From NCBI RefSeq assembly GCF_010111755.1, contig NC_088961.1, positions 1,178,001 to 1,242,000 on the forward strand: 64,000 nucleotides of DNA. Reading direction: 5' to 3'. Every line of letters begins with the position of its first letter. Position 1 is the stretch's first letter. Under the pieces are notes generated by a model. The model saw nothing but the letters and a program-made list of their open reading frames with translations, ran no database searches and was not told where the DNA came from. Of this stretch, positions 11,480 to 20,930 are shown one piece after another. Source of the DNA: Nakaseomyces glabratus. Taxonomy: Eukaryota; Ascomycota; Saccharomycetes; Saccharomycetales; Saccharomycetaceae. The position numbers were made by a program, and so were the translations under genes.

Positions 11480-11668
11480 AAGTATTAGACCTGGATAATA
11501 TTAGACACAATCAACTTCAACCAAATTCCTTTCTTTATACTAGTGTCTTGATTTCTTGATAAAAAGCATAGTATAGTATGTTCTAGTATGAACTATAACG
11601 CAGAGCTGGTTGAAAGAACTTGATGTCATAGCGGGTACACATCTGCTTTCAAAAATACCACTTCATCT

Positions 11669-11761
11669 CTATTATATAAGGTTGCGTTAAAAATGGAATG
11701 TTAATAATATGTCATTAAATGAATTACTTCACAGATCTATTATTTTTTGGAAAATACATAC
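11669..11761 (-). other. Candidate alternative 3' intron of FES1
   Basis: On the minus strand a consensus donor GTATGT (11761-11756) sits inside the codons for the final Lys-Tyr-Val of FES1. TATTAAC (11706-11700) is a known variant branch site, and the first TAG follows at 11671-11669. Splicing would remove 93 nt including the stop codon and change the tail after residue 284 to KDEVVFLKADVYPL, ending at the stop at 11626-11628, for 298 residues in all. In S. cerevisiae FES1 is alternatively spliced at its 3' end into short cytosolic and long nuclear forms. The acceptor choice is inferred; later AGs are possible. Confidence 0.55.
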
Positions 11762-12615
11762 TTTACCGCCAAATAATCATCTTCATTTAGTCTGTCCTTT
11801 AAAGAGTCAATCTTTTCAAATTCTTTTTGCAGCATCTCAAGTTCACTGTCATTAAATTTTATACCAGACGATATCAAATGAGAAAGAACCGATAGTACTC
11901 TATCAATGACATTTACATTGTCCGTACCTAGGTTTTCTATCACAGATACAAGGACACCATCTTTTCTTAGTGTATCTAATAGTTGTTCATCAATCTTTGA
12001 CGAAGATAGAAATGCACTGAGAGCAGATATAGCTCTCATTTTCAGCTTTGGAGTGGCCTTTGGATCATTTAGTGCAACTGGAAAAACGTCTAGACCACCT
12101 AAAGCTTGAAATTTCTTACCTGCCTCTATATGATTCCGTAGAAGGTTGGATAAGGCATAAAATGCTTTTATCCTAACGTCGCTTGGCTCTTCGGAACTCT
12201 TTGCAATAGCAATAAGTATTTTCAATCCACCTTCATATTTTAAAAAATTAGTTTGGGAATCAGTATTATTTTGAACTGCTGTTCCTATGACAGAAAGACC
12301 ACTGGCACGCAAATCAGCTTCATTATCTTCCAAAGTCTTTAGTATGGGTTCCCACAGTTTCATATTTTCTATGTTATTTGCATTATCCAAGTTTTCAATT
12401 AGCATTTCAAAATTATCATAAGCTATCAACTTGTTCTCCAGATCAGCCTCTGGATTCATTATAACAGCCATAGCTTCCTTCATCAAGGTTGGATCATCAG
12501 GGCCACCACCACCAAATAATTGCTCTAGTAACTTTGGATCAGGAGCGCCTGCTTTCTCTATGGCTTCTTTATCACCTTGCGCATTAGCAATAGACCAGTG
12601 CAATAGCTTTTCCAT
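11740..12615 (-). CDS. FES1: Hsp70 nucleotide-exchange factor Fes1
   Basis: The unspliced form has 291 residues; S. cerevisiae Fes1 has 290. Fes1 is the armadillo-repeat (HspBP1-type) exchange factor of cytosolic Hsp70 (Ssa) and helps send misfolded proteins to degradation. The N-terminus (MEKLLHWSIANAQGDKEAIE), the GGGGPDDPTLMKEAMAVIMNP block and the C-terminal LNEDDYLAVKYV are near-identical to the family. Helical armadillo repeats fill residues ~40-270. The start is the ATG at 12615-12613. It lies downstream of EXO84 on the same strand, the order of YBR101C/YBR102C, and converges with MMS4. A heat-shock element lies about 220 bp upstream, and a candidate alternative intron overlaps the 3' end. 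Confidence 0.96.
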   Translation of the reverse strand: MEKLLHWSIANAQGDKEAIEKAGAPDPKLLEQLFGGGGPDDPTLMKEAMAVIMNPEADLENKLIAYDNFEMLIENLDNANNIENMKLWEPILKTLEDNEADLRASGLSVIGTAVQNNTDSQTNFLKYEGGLKILIAIAKSSEEPSDVRIKAFYALSNLLRNHIEAGKKFQALGGLDVFPVALNDPKATPKLKMRAISALSAFLSSSKIDEQLLDTLRKDGVLVSVIENLGTDNVNVIDRVLSVLSHLISSGIKFNDSELEMLQKEFEKIDSLKDRLNEDDYLAVKYVFSKK

Positions 12616-12835
12616 TCTGCCTTCAAGTTTAAATAGACTCTGATCTGTATGATTGTGTTTGGTTGAGTCGCTAGGTGTCTTTACAGTTATAAGTTCAAAA
12701 CTGTCTGACTTTTATATACTTAAAAATAATGGCTGTACAAGCACTTTTGCGATGAGGGCATCGCAAATTTTAGTTTTTGCTAGCACGACGTCTGTCTGAA
12801 GTTTAGCTCCAGGGGATTTCTGTGGGAACAATGGA

Positions 12836-12848
12836 GAAGCTTCTCGAA
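12836..12848. promoter_or_regulatory. Perfect three-unit heat-shock element of FES1
   Basis: GAAgcTTCtcGAA gives three perfectly spaced, alternating nGAAn units, the canonical Hsf1 binding array. A fourth GAA lies in register at 12826-12828, one unit position being skipped. The site is 221-233 bp upstream of the FES1 start and just past the 3' end of EXO84, so FES1 is the obvious target. FES1 is heat-inducible through Hsf1 in S. cerevisiae. Confidence 0.65.
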
Positions 12849-12986
12849 TAATCTAATCGTATAATATGATGTTCATAATAATGGCAATATAGATATCGAT
12901 TGTATGTAATGCTATAGAGTAACATATACGCTGTAGTACAGCATCTTGACTATAAGTCAATCAAAAGTCTTCAAAGCAATAGTTAT

Positions 12987-15281
12987 CTAGCCCAGCTTAT
13001 TGATGTTATTTTTGATAAACTCGTCTAGCTTGTAGACGAAGTCCAGGCCGACTGTTTTCAAGTCATCAATCTGCTTCCTGGAGTATCTAATTGCATCTGG
13101 TGAAAGTTTATCCCCGTTCAGTAACTGCTTGCTGACCAGATTGAAGTGTTTCTCTACCTCGTGACTACACCAACTGACCAATATTGATGATAACTTGTCG
13201 TGGTCTCTATGGAACAATTCACGGAACACGATTACTGTACGTTTTATAATCTGGAATCGAACGATAGCAAGCTCAGTCAAATAAAGCGATGGATGTTCTG
13301 ACGATCCAACCTGTAACAACAACTCCTGAATAAGATTAGACTTGTTTTGCAATAATAAATCCAGTCCTGCCTCAGGAAGCCCAAGCCTGATTAGAGTCTT
13401 CACACCTTCTCGCAGATGTGCAATTTCATTGATAAAGAGATTCCTTTGTGTAACTTTTGTCAAAATATCATCCCTTCTTTGATCTAGTTTTAATGTAAGA
13501 ACATTTAATATTATGGCATCCTCCTCCTTTGTGGGATCTTTCATGGTCGCAAGCTGACTTTCTGCTTCCAACAAAGTATTCACCGCACTATCGAACTTTA
13601 GTCTTGCAAGATCTATATCGACCTCCTCAATGAGATTATCCACCAATTTAAATTTATGGGACAAAGAGCTCCAGTCATGAGATTTTGATCTTGAGTGGAC
13701 CGAAATACTTAGATTTTGTAAAATGAATTGATCCATAGAAGCAGATAGTGGTCTTGATGCTGACGATGGCGACAGTCCCATACTTCTTCTTTTTGCTGGA
13801 CTTTTAGAGCCCTCCCGACCTGGGGTTTGCTGAGTGTTCTGTAAGTAAACCAGCGACTCCTTTATCCTCTTGGAGTTCTCCTTTTCATTCTCTGTAATAT
13901 CTCTTAAATCATCCTTCGCTTTCCTGAAAGCATCTAAGACACGCATGCATTCATTTATATCTCTTGTTTCATATAAACATGTATTGGAATTACCGAAATT
14001 GAACATTAATTTTGTTCGATATTCCCTGTCAGTTGAAATTGTTACATCTCTAATAGGACAACATTGACTTACTATTAGTTCATGCTGCTTATTCTTAGTC
14101 TTTCCTGCAACTAAAACGGCATCATTCAAAATATAAAGTTGAACTGTCTGTAAAGGCTTCTGTGTTGAAATATTGAGCTCAGTCCAATCTGAAGATTCTA
14201 TCAACAGGTGCCTATTAGAAGCTGGGCCAAGATGCTTTTGTGCACCCTCCACATTCTTGTATAACGTCGCTAGTTGTGTGTCCCACATTTTCTCTAGAAT
14301 CATCACACTAGTTCTATCGCGCTTAGGATTTGTGCCATTAATATCAGAAGAAACTGGTGGTAACAGAGAGCTCGATTGTGTCTTTTGAGGTGAAGAAGGT
14401 CTTTGTGTATGCAACATCTTTTGTTGTTCGTCCATTTGTATTCTCGATTTCGCAACTGTGACAAATTGGTCTGTAACCTTGGTTAGCTCACTAATACTAG
14501 ACCTTAATTGTTTCAATTCTGCACTAGCTTCATGAAGATCATTATTTACAGTGATGATTTCATTGTATGATTTATAAATATTTCTCTTAACTTCTTCTTG
14601 TACATCTGTTGATAATTCAGTTAGATTAGATGTGAACAGATCTATGTCCACAGCGCTGGCTTCACTTAATCGTTCATGTATAAATTTCTTCGCACTAAAT
14701 TGTGGATCCGATAGGATTTTTCTTAACGATGCTGGATGAAATAGATTGGCATATGGAGATAGAGGGTTAAGTGGGGCTACCATGGTCATTCTTGAAGATC
14801 CCGAAGGCGCTGATGACCCACTTCCACCCAATCTCTTTCTATTCAACTCAGGGGGTCTTAACGTTTCAGGCCGTCTTGACGTTTCGTTGTCCGTTGGCGT
14901 AGCTGATCTAGAGTGTCCATTTCTCTGTCCGTATTCATCATCTACATTGATAGCAGGCACCTTCCCTGTGGGTTGCTCATCACCCATTGCTTGGTCAATT
15001 AGATTAGAAGAGGGTAATGGCATTGAATAATCCAAATTGGGCGCTGTATAATTTGCAGTATGTATCGACAATCTCCTTTGCATAGACGATGCTGCCTTAT
15101 TCCTCTCCTTGGCATCCAAAGTAGGTAGGTTGGCCGCGTTTGGTACAGTTAGATTAGCATAAGGATTAGTTACAGGCTTCTTCTTTTCGGCGTTCTTTAA
15201 AGATACTTCACTGTTTTGCTTAGAGGAACTATTGGAACCCTTCCAATAGTTCCTAGTCTTTCGAAGAGAGAAATCAACCAT
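12987..15281 (-). CDS. EXO84: Exocyst complex subunit Exo84
   Basis: The protein has 764 residues (753 in S. cerevisiae). Exo84 is one of the eight exocyst subunits that tether secretory vesicles to the plasma membrane; it also has a reported splicing link. The N-terminal ~190 residues are basic and Ser/Pro-rich. A coiled-coil region follows at ~200-290 (SASAVDIDLFTSNLTELSTDVQEEVKR), then a PH-like domain at ~340-480 (LLIESSDWTELN, VQLYILNDAVLVAGKTK), then a helical-rod C-terminus (DWSSLSHKFKLVDNLIEEVDIDLARLKFD). The start is the ATG at 15281-15279. Gene order FES1-EXO84-SIF2 matches YBR101C-YBR103W. Confidence 0.93.
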   Translation of the reverse strand: MVDFSLRKTRNYWKGSNSSSKQNSEVSLKNAEKKKPVTNPYANLTVPNAANLPTLDAKERNKAASSMQRRLSIHTANYTAPNLDYSMPLPSSNLIDQAMGDEQPTGKVPAINVDDEYGQRNGHSRSATPTDNETSRRPETLRPPELNRKRLGGSGSSAPSGSSRMTMVAPLNPLSPYANLFHPASLRKILSDPQFSAKKFIHERLSEASAVDIDLFTSNLTELSTDVQEEVKRNIYKSYNEIITVNNDLHEASAELKQLRSSISELTKVTDQFVTVAKSRIQMDEQQKMLHTQRPSSPQKTQSSSLLPPVSSDINGTNPKRDRTSVMILEKMWDTQLATLYKNVEGAQKHLGPASNRHLLIESSDWTELNISTQKPLQTVQLYILNDAVLVAGKTKNKQHELIVSQCCPIRDVTISTDREYRTKLMFNFGNSNTCLYETRDINECMRVLDAFRKAKDDLRDITENEKENSKRIKESLVYLQNTQQTPGREGSKSPAKRRSMGLSPSSASRPLSASMDQFILQNLSISVHSRSKSHDWSSLSHKFKLVDNLIEEVDIDLARLKFDSAVNTLLEAESQLATMKDPTKEEDAIILNVLTLKLDQRRDDILTKVTQRNLFINEIAHLREGVKTLIRLGLPEAGLDLLLQNKSNLIQELLLQVGSSEHPSLYLTELAIVRFQIIKRTVIVFRELFHRDHDKLSSILVSWCSHEVEKHFNLVSKQLLNGDKLSPDAIRYSRKQIDDLKTVGLDFVYKLDEFIKNNINKLG

Positions 15282-15742
15282 TTCTAGACGTATTTTCCTA
15301 TTTCAAAAACGCTCCCAAATAATTCAATTATCCTTTATCTAACGGAAATATCAGCAACTCACTATTTATGATAACTTAGTACTTAACAATCCATTGAAAC
15401 CGGCCATTATTGCCAAAATAAGAGTCCCTTTTTGCTTTTCAAATCAAAATGCCTGAGTTTCGGACGGGCCTTCACTGCCAAAATTGTTCGAAGCTCAAGA
15501 AAATAAAGAAACTATCAACAATGCTGGGCTTTAATACATAACAATTCCTGCTCAGGTAACAACATAGCCAACGTTAAGAAAACGCTAAGACAGTCATATA
15601 AGTTAGATAATTGCTGGACATTGTTTGATTTCTGCTGGGTTGAAAAGTTTTAATCAGTTAAGAGGCAATCACAACGCGAGTACTACTACTATTGTTTGAA
15701 GTTTATTCTCTTACAGGATCTAAATAATTGAAGTTCAGGATA
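15282..15742. promoter_or_regulatory. Divergent EXO84/SIF2 promoter region
   Basis: 461 bp between the starts of two divergently transcribed genes, so it must hold both promoters. No canonical factor site stood out beyond A/T tracts. Confidence 0.6.
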
Positions 15743-17350
15743 ATGAGTATTACAAGTGAGGAACTAAACTATCTGATATGGAGGTATTTGCAGGAAACGG
15801 GCAACGAACTTAGTGCTTTAGCATTGCAAGAAGAGACTCGAGTGCTTGAGTTTGAAAAGAATTATAAAGAAAATATACCAGTTGGAACTTTGGTTAATTT
15901 AGTTCAACGAGGCATATTATATACAGAGAGCGAATTGCTAGTACATCCAAACGGTAAGGTGAAGCCCATAGATGAGAATCACTTCTCTGAGAACTTCAAT
16001 CTTGTTCAGGCATTACAGATAGATAAGGAGAAATATCCCGCATTGGTTTCCAAGGGTAGATTTGAGCTTGAGAAATTAGGCCGAGAAGATAGTAATGAAT
16101 TAGAATCTACAGAGTCAGCTGGTGTCAGTGCTGATCATACCGAAAATGATGTGAGGATGGACCAGGATCACGATGAAGAAGAAGTGTTTGCTAAGACACT
16201 CAATGAAATATTCAAATTGGGCAAAGCTGTTTGTTTACAATGGAATCCTGTATCTTCAAATATCTTGGCAATTGGTGAACACGACTCAACCGCCAAGCTA
16301 ATAGAGCTAGAAACAACAACTACAGATGACCAAATAAAACTAATAGAAAAGACAATTCATGAACTAAGGCATCCGTTTGCTACAAGTGCGACTACCGGTA
16401 AAATAACTAATCAACTCACTTGCTTATCATGGGCACATGATGGCGACTCTATTGCCACTGGTGTAGAAAATGGTGAGCTAAGACTATGGAATAAAGAAGG
16501 TAAGCTACAGAATGTTTTTAATTTTCATAAATCTCCTATTATTGCGATACACTGGAATAGTTCCAACACTCATTTTATTTCGACTGATGCTGATAACATT
16601 ACAATCCTGTGGGATGTAAACAGCGGCGTTGTTCTGCAGCATTTTGAATCGAAGGCTAACCAAATCAATGGCAACAACAATAATAATAGTAATCAAATGT
16701 TTGGTGTTGACACTGTATGGGTCGACACAGACAAGTTTGTAATTCCCGGCCCCGGTGGGAACCTGCTTGTATATACAATGAGTGATTCAAGACCTATAGG
16801 GAAACTTGTTGGACATCGTGGAACAATCAGTCAACTTGAATTCAACAGCGAAACAAAATTGCTGGCTAGTGCTGCAGATGATAACACTATAAGGGTATGG
16901 CATGGTGGTAATGGTAATTCCATACATTGTTTTTATGGTCATACGCAAACTATTGTGTCACTGAAGTGGGTAAATAACGATATGCTGATTTCAGCATCGA
17001 TGGACGGTTCCGTCAAATTATGGGACTGCGGGAAAAAGCTACAGGAAATCACTGGAAATCTGATAGCGGAAACTATTGTCGATGGTGTTCCAATATTTGC
17101 AGGCGCAATAAGCGATGATCGAGAAAGATATGCTGCTGGCTTTATGGATGGACAGGTGACAGTGTTTAACTTAGCAGCTTTGTTGAAGCGTTACAGTAAG
17201 GGGAAAAAGCACAAGAATCACGTCATGTCAATTCCAATATGTGGTGATTTCCAATCTGCGCATAGTGATGACTCAGTGTTCGATCTGTCCTGGAAGGAAG
17301 ATAGGCTCGCAATTGCATACTCTATCAATGAAGGTGCCATCGTACAATGA
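15743..17350 (+). CDS. SIF2: Set3 complex WD40 subunit Sif2
   Basis: The protein has 535 residues, the same length as S. cerevisiae Sif2. It is the TBL1-like scaffold of the Set3C histone deacetylase complex, which represses meiotic genes. The open frame extends five codons upstream to a TTG; I chose the ATG at 15743 because the protein then begins MSITSEELNYLIWRYLQETG, the LisH dimerisation motif at the true N-terminus. Residues ~150-535 are WD40 repeats with typical WD/WH endings (LRLWNKEG, ITILWDVNSG, IRVWHGG, VKLWDCG). An Asn-rich insert (QINGNNNNNSNQ) lies between two repeats. Neighbours match YBR102C-YBR104W. Confidence 0.95.
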   Translation: MSITSEELNYLIWRYLQETGNELSALALQEETRVLEFEKNYKENIPVGTLVNLVQRGILYTESELLVHPNGKVKPIDENHFSENFNLVQALQIDKEKYPALVSKGRFELEKLGREDSNELESTESAGVSADHTENDVRMDQDHDEEEVFAKTLNEIFKLGKAVCLQWNPVSSNILAIGEHDSTAKLIELETTTTDDQIKLIEKTIHELRHPFATSATTGKITNQLTCLSWAHDGDSIATGVENGELRLWNKEGKLQNVFNFHKSPIIAIHWNSSNTHFISTDADNITILWDVNSGVVLQHFESKANQINGNNNNNSNQMFGVDTVWVDTDKFVIPGPGGNLLVYTMSDSRPIGKLVGHRGTISQLEFNSETKLLASAADDNTIRVWHGGNGNSIHCFYGHTQTIVSLKWVNNDMLISASMDGSVKLWDCGKKLQEITGNLIAETIVDGVPIFAGAISDDRERYAAGFMDGQVTVFNLAALLKRYSKGKKHKNHVMSIPICGDFQSAHSDDSVFDLSWKEDRLAIAYSINEGAIVQ

Positions 17351-18325
17351 TTTTACTTGCAAGACAATGTTTGAGATCAGTGCTCCTTCTTTAGCTTTAG
17401 ATGAGAATATTTACTATTTAATTGCGTACTTACGAGTTGTAAAATTACCAACATCCATTCTTCACATTTGAGAACCACAAGCATTGAACTGGCCGACCAC
17501 TCAACACACTCACCGGTAGTCATATTACAGATCATGTGACTCTTCTATATTCTTTCTTCTAGCTGTTTAGTAAGTTAATAGTCTGTTCTGAAATATGAAT
17601 AGTAAGTACCCTGTGCAGGCCCTAAAAGCTACATTAATCTATCTTTGTATGACCATCCCTAACTGCCAATAACGCAACCAGGTAACGCCGGTGCACAAAG
17701 TATATGTGGGATGAAACTGAAAACAGTATACTCATCGGAACAACTGTAAATTTGGCATAGACTGTCCTGCAAGTCATTCAGTGCATGCACGGATCTGAGA
17801 TCGGAAAAAAGTAGTGTTCTACAGAAGACTCTGCAGTATAAAAATGCTGTAGAGGTGCTAAATTTGCTACGGAACTCTCTTAGGTGCTTTGGAAGCTTTT
17901 AATTTGCATATCGGAAAAACCCACAATTCCTTCTATTTTGGCAGTTGGAACTCTTGATCTCGAAGGCAGACCTTAGTCTGTTGGTAACCTGAGCAGCTCA
18001 GAATTTTAGCTTTGGAATCCTACTGATAAGAGGTTACTTGCCATTTGGGTAGAGGTGTCAAGTGAGACGTGAGAGCAAATGGCATTCGGGAGCGATGACG
18101 CTCTTCCGGTAGAGTCATCGATTCTGCTACTGGACTCTCTGGAGTGAATTTTTGCAAAAAAAAACTGAATAGTGATGACCTAAACAATGGTTCTGCAACT
18201 CTTTTATATATTAAATACATTTTTATAGAGGGAAAAAGTCTACAAAACACTCTTTTGAATAATCTAAAGCAATCAAGAAGTTCTTTTGGCCGGCCGAAGA
18301 ACGAGACTATATCCTATACTTTGAC
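17351..18325. other. SIF2-YMC2 intergenic region
   Basis: 975 bp between two plus-strand genes. No convincing reading frame was found. A TATATTAAATA stretch near 18207, about 120 bp before the YMC2 ATG, is a plausible TATA region. Confidence 0.55.
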
Positions 18326-19261
18326 ATGTCTGAAGAATTCCCAACTCCACAACTGCTGAACGAATTGGAAGATGTCCCTCCACCAACACCATATGGGCGT
18401 GTTGTCAAAGATATATTCGCTGGTACTATGGGTGGTGTTGCGCAGGTGCTAGTGGGCCAGCCTTTTGATACCACTAAAGTCCGACTGCAAACATCAAAGA
18501 CAAAAATTGGTGTGATAGAAGTTGTTCAAAATTTGCTTAGAAATGAAGGTGCTTTAGCATTTTATAAAGGTATGTTGACACCACTTCTAGGTGTTGGTAT
18601 ATGTGTATCGGTACAATTTGGGGTGAACGAATCCATGAAAAGGTTCTTTGCTGCCTATAATGCAGATCGAGTAGATCCGCAGAAACATGTACCTCTACCT
18701 TTGCACCAATACTACCTCTGTGGTTTGACAGGTGGTGTGGTAAATTCATTTTTAGCAGCACCAATTGAGCACGTCAGAATAAGATTGCAAACGCAAACAA
18801 GTCAAGGCAATGAGAGACAATTCAAGGGCCCATTCGACTGTATAAAAAAACTTGCCAAAGCAAAAGCATTAATGAGAGGATTACTGCCAACTATGATCAG
18901 AGCAGGCCATGGTTTAGGTACATATTTTGCTGCATATGAGGCGTTGGTTGTCAAAGAATTTGAAAAAGGTACACCAAGAAATCAGATCCCAGCTTGGAAA
19001 CTTTGTTCCTTTGGTGCGTTGTCAGGTACAATCTTGTGGTTAACGGTATATCCAGTCGATGTTGTTAAATCGGTGCTACAGACAGATAGTATCGAAAATC
19101 CTAAATATAAAAATTCAATTATCAAAGCAACTAGAGCCCTGTACAAGCAACATGGAATACCTGCTTTCTTTAAAGGATTTGTGCCTACTATGATTAGGGC
19201 CGCACCTGCTAACGCAGCCACATTCGTGTCATTCGAAATGACAATGAGGGTATTGGGCTAA
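18326..19261 (+). CDS. YMC2: Mitochondrial carrier family protein (Ymc2-like)
   Basis: 311 residues, a normal length for the mitochondrial carrier family of inner-membrane transporters. The three signature motifs are all present: PFDTTK at ~46-51, PIEHVR at ~146-151 and PVDVVK at ~243-248, each ending a first helix of a repeat. Ymc1 and Ymc2 are linked to amino-acid (glutamate/glycine) transport and oleate metabolism; the exact substrate cannot be read from sequence. The N-terminus MSEEFPTPQLLNELED resembles Ymc2 more than Ymc1, and the location after SIF2 equals YBR104W. The following ARO7 is, however, the neighbour of YMC1 in S. cerevisiae, so this locus mixes features of both sister regions. 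Confidence 0.85.
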   Translation: MSEEFPTPQLLNELEDVPPPTPYGRVVKDIFAGTMGGVAQVLVGQPFDTTKVRLQTSKTKIGVIEVVQNLLRNEGALAFYKGMLTPLLGVGICVSVQFGVNESMKRFFAAYNADRVDPQKHVPLPLHQYYLCGLTGGVVNSFLAAPIEHVRIRLQTQTSQGNERQFKGPFDCIKKLAKAKALMRGLLPTMIRAGHGLGTYFAAYEALVVKEFEKGTPRNQIPAWKLCSFGALSGTILWLTVYPVDVVKSVLQTDSIENPKYKNSIIKATRALYKQHGIPAFFKGFVPTMIRAAPANAATFVSFEMTMRVLG

Positions 19262-19527
19262 TATCTTTTGCATTATTATCATTAATCTCCTGATATTATG
19301 GAATAAGCGCAGTAAACGGGGACCCTCATGTTATCACCATAATAACTGTCGAACCCAAATTGGTTCCACATATGTCATTATTTGAGAACGAAATCTAGCA
19401 TTAAGACCACACAATATTTATATTTTACTTCTCACGGTTTATTACTTTTATAGAATTCTATCATGTATCAGTTTTTATACTATTTAAGCAATTTATATAT
19501 CTTTAATCGAGACGCTGCTATAAAGTC

Positions 19528-20310
19528 TCAATCTAAGCGCCTCAAAAGGTAATCAACTTCAACTTCCTTAGTAATTGGAATAACAATCTCTTTGTAGATT
19601 TTAACAAGATATTCTGGCGTGATTCTTCTTACTTTTTCAGAACTGTCTACTGGAGTTGTTGGATCAACACCGTAAACATCTGCCTTTCTAACTAGTCTCT
19701 CCAAAATCTTTTCTTCGACTGCAGCATTAGTAATGCTTGACATGATGCCATCTACATCCTTCTCCCTGATCATTTTGGTGTACAGGTCAATGTCCGATTG
19801 GAATTTTGCTTCTGCGACGAATTTACCAAAATGAATCCTTCTACTCAAACTTTGCAAACATTCCATATCTCTCGTGGCAACACTACCGTAGTTTTCTTTT
19901 GAATCACCATCTGAGTTAGAGATCAAGGGCACGATTTCTTTGATATAAATGCTTTTGATCTTTTCATTATAGTTCACTGGTTTTGATGCCTTTTCATGAA
20001 GAATCTTAGGGTAATTGATTCTAGGTAGGATAGGCTCTTGAATATCATTTGGGAAGAATGGCGTTTCATCTGGCGAATCAAATCTCCGTAGTTTCGAATG
20101 CGTGATTTCCATCTGTAGTAAAGCCCAATCCAAGAAAGATCCTGTAAAATCAGGTATATTCAAATCTGGATGGTTTGGTGCATAGACAGGGGCACATACA
20201 GGAAAGTGTGATCTTTCAATAAACTTGAAGATAATACTATCTTCCATCTTAACTAGCTCATCTCTGATGTTTTGTAGGTTTAACACAGTCTCAGGTTTTG
20301 TAAAATCCAT
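19528..20310 (-). CDS. ARO7: Chorismate mutase
   Basis: 260 residues (256 in S. cerevisiae). It converts chorismate to prephenate, the committed step to Phe and Tyr, and in yeast is a dimer activated by Trp and inhibited by Tyr. The frame is open upstream to a TTG; the ATG at 20310-20308 gives the conserved N-terminus MDFTKPETVLNLQNIRDELV. Arg16 and the SLSRRIHFGKFVAEAKF block with its Arg and Lys, which bind the substrate in the yeast enzyme, are intact, as is the C-terminal RITPEYLVKIYKEIVIP helix. A few extra residues (near VDSSEKV) lie before the last helix. It converges with YMC2 (266 bp gap). In S. cerevisiae ARO7 is YPR060C beside YMC1, not on chromosome II. Confidence 0.97.
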   Translation of the reverse strand: MDFTKPETVLNLQNIRDELVKMEDSIIFKFIERSHFPVCAPVYAPNHPDLNIPDFTGSFLDWALLQMEITHSKLRRFDSPDETPFFPNDIQEPILPRINYPKILHEKASKPVNYNEKIKSIYIKEIVPLISNSDGDSKENYGSVATRDMECLQSLSRRIHFGKFVAEAKFQSDIDLYTKMIREKDVDGIMSSITNAAVEEKILERLVRKADVYGVDPTTPVDSSEKVRRITPEYLVKIYKEIVIPITKEVEVDYLLRRLD

Positions 20311-20930
20311 TCTCCGATTATCAATTAATTTCGGTGTTGAATATGTGCTCAAACAAATATCTGTCGAATATAACACCAAACTTTATGGAATATTATTGTT
20401 TCTCTTATAAACTATTAGATATACAGTTTGCATATGCTTGAATACATTTTTTCTCAAAACTCAACTCCAGCAGGTCTACGTCATTTCTTACTGAAAAGTT
20501 TTAGTTACCCATATCGTAATAAGATAAGACAGTGATGAGATGCTGATCAATCACATCAAATAGATAATGATTATTGTGAGTCATATATATTATTGTTGTG
20601 TATCGCACACACATCGATAGAATCAATCATTAAAGATGTAAATACAGGACATTTGAAAAATGTTAATTATTTGAGTTGCATTGTATTTATAGAGGGAGTA
20701 AACATAAAACAAATAATAGTTATGAGAATAGTATCAACTATTTTCCGTTAAGTAATTCTATAGTCTATTTTTTTTTAGCTGATTTTAGAGCAAAGTAGTA
20801 TGATATAAATTGGGTCATTAAAGGTAAAGTGGGTCGTTAGATAATTTTTGTTTTTGGTTATGAATATTAAATTTTCGTTCGTTAAGGTTTGGTATTATCA
20901 CGTTTAATAGTTGAAATAACAACATGACTT
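20311..20930. promoter_or_regulatory. ARO7 upstream region / VID24 3' flank
   Basis: 620 bp between two minus-strand genes, AT-rich. It should hold the ARO7 promoter. A Gcn4 site would be expected if regulation matched other aromatic genes, but I saw no perfect TGACTCA. Confidence 0.5.

Noticed and set aside
15728..15742. Upstream extension of SIF2 to a TTG
   Set aside because: It would add five residues before the conserved LisH start; the ATG at 15743 gives the family N-terminus and length.
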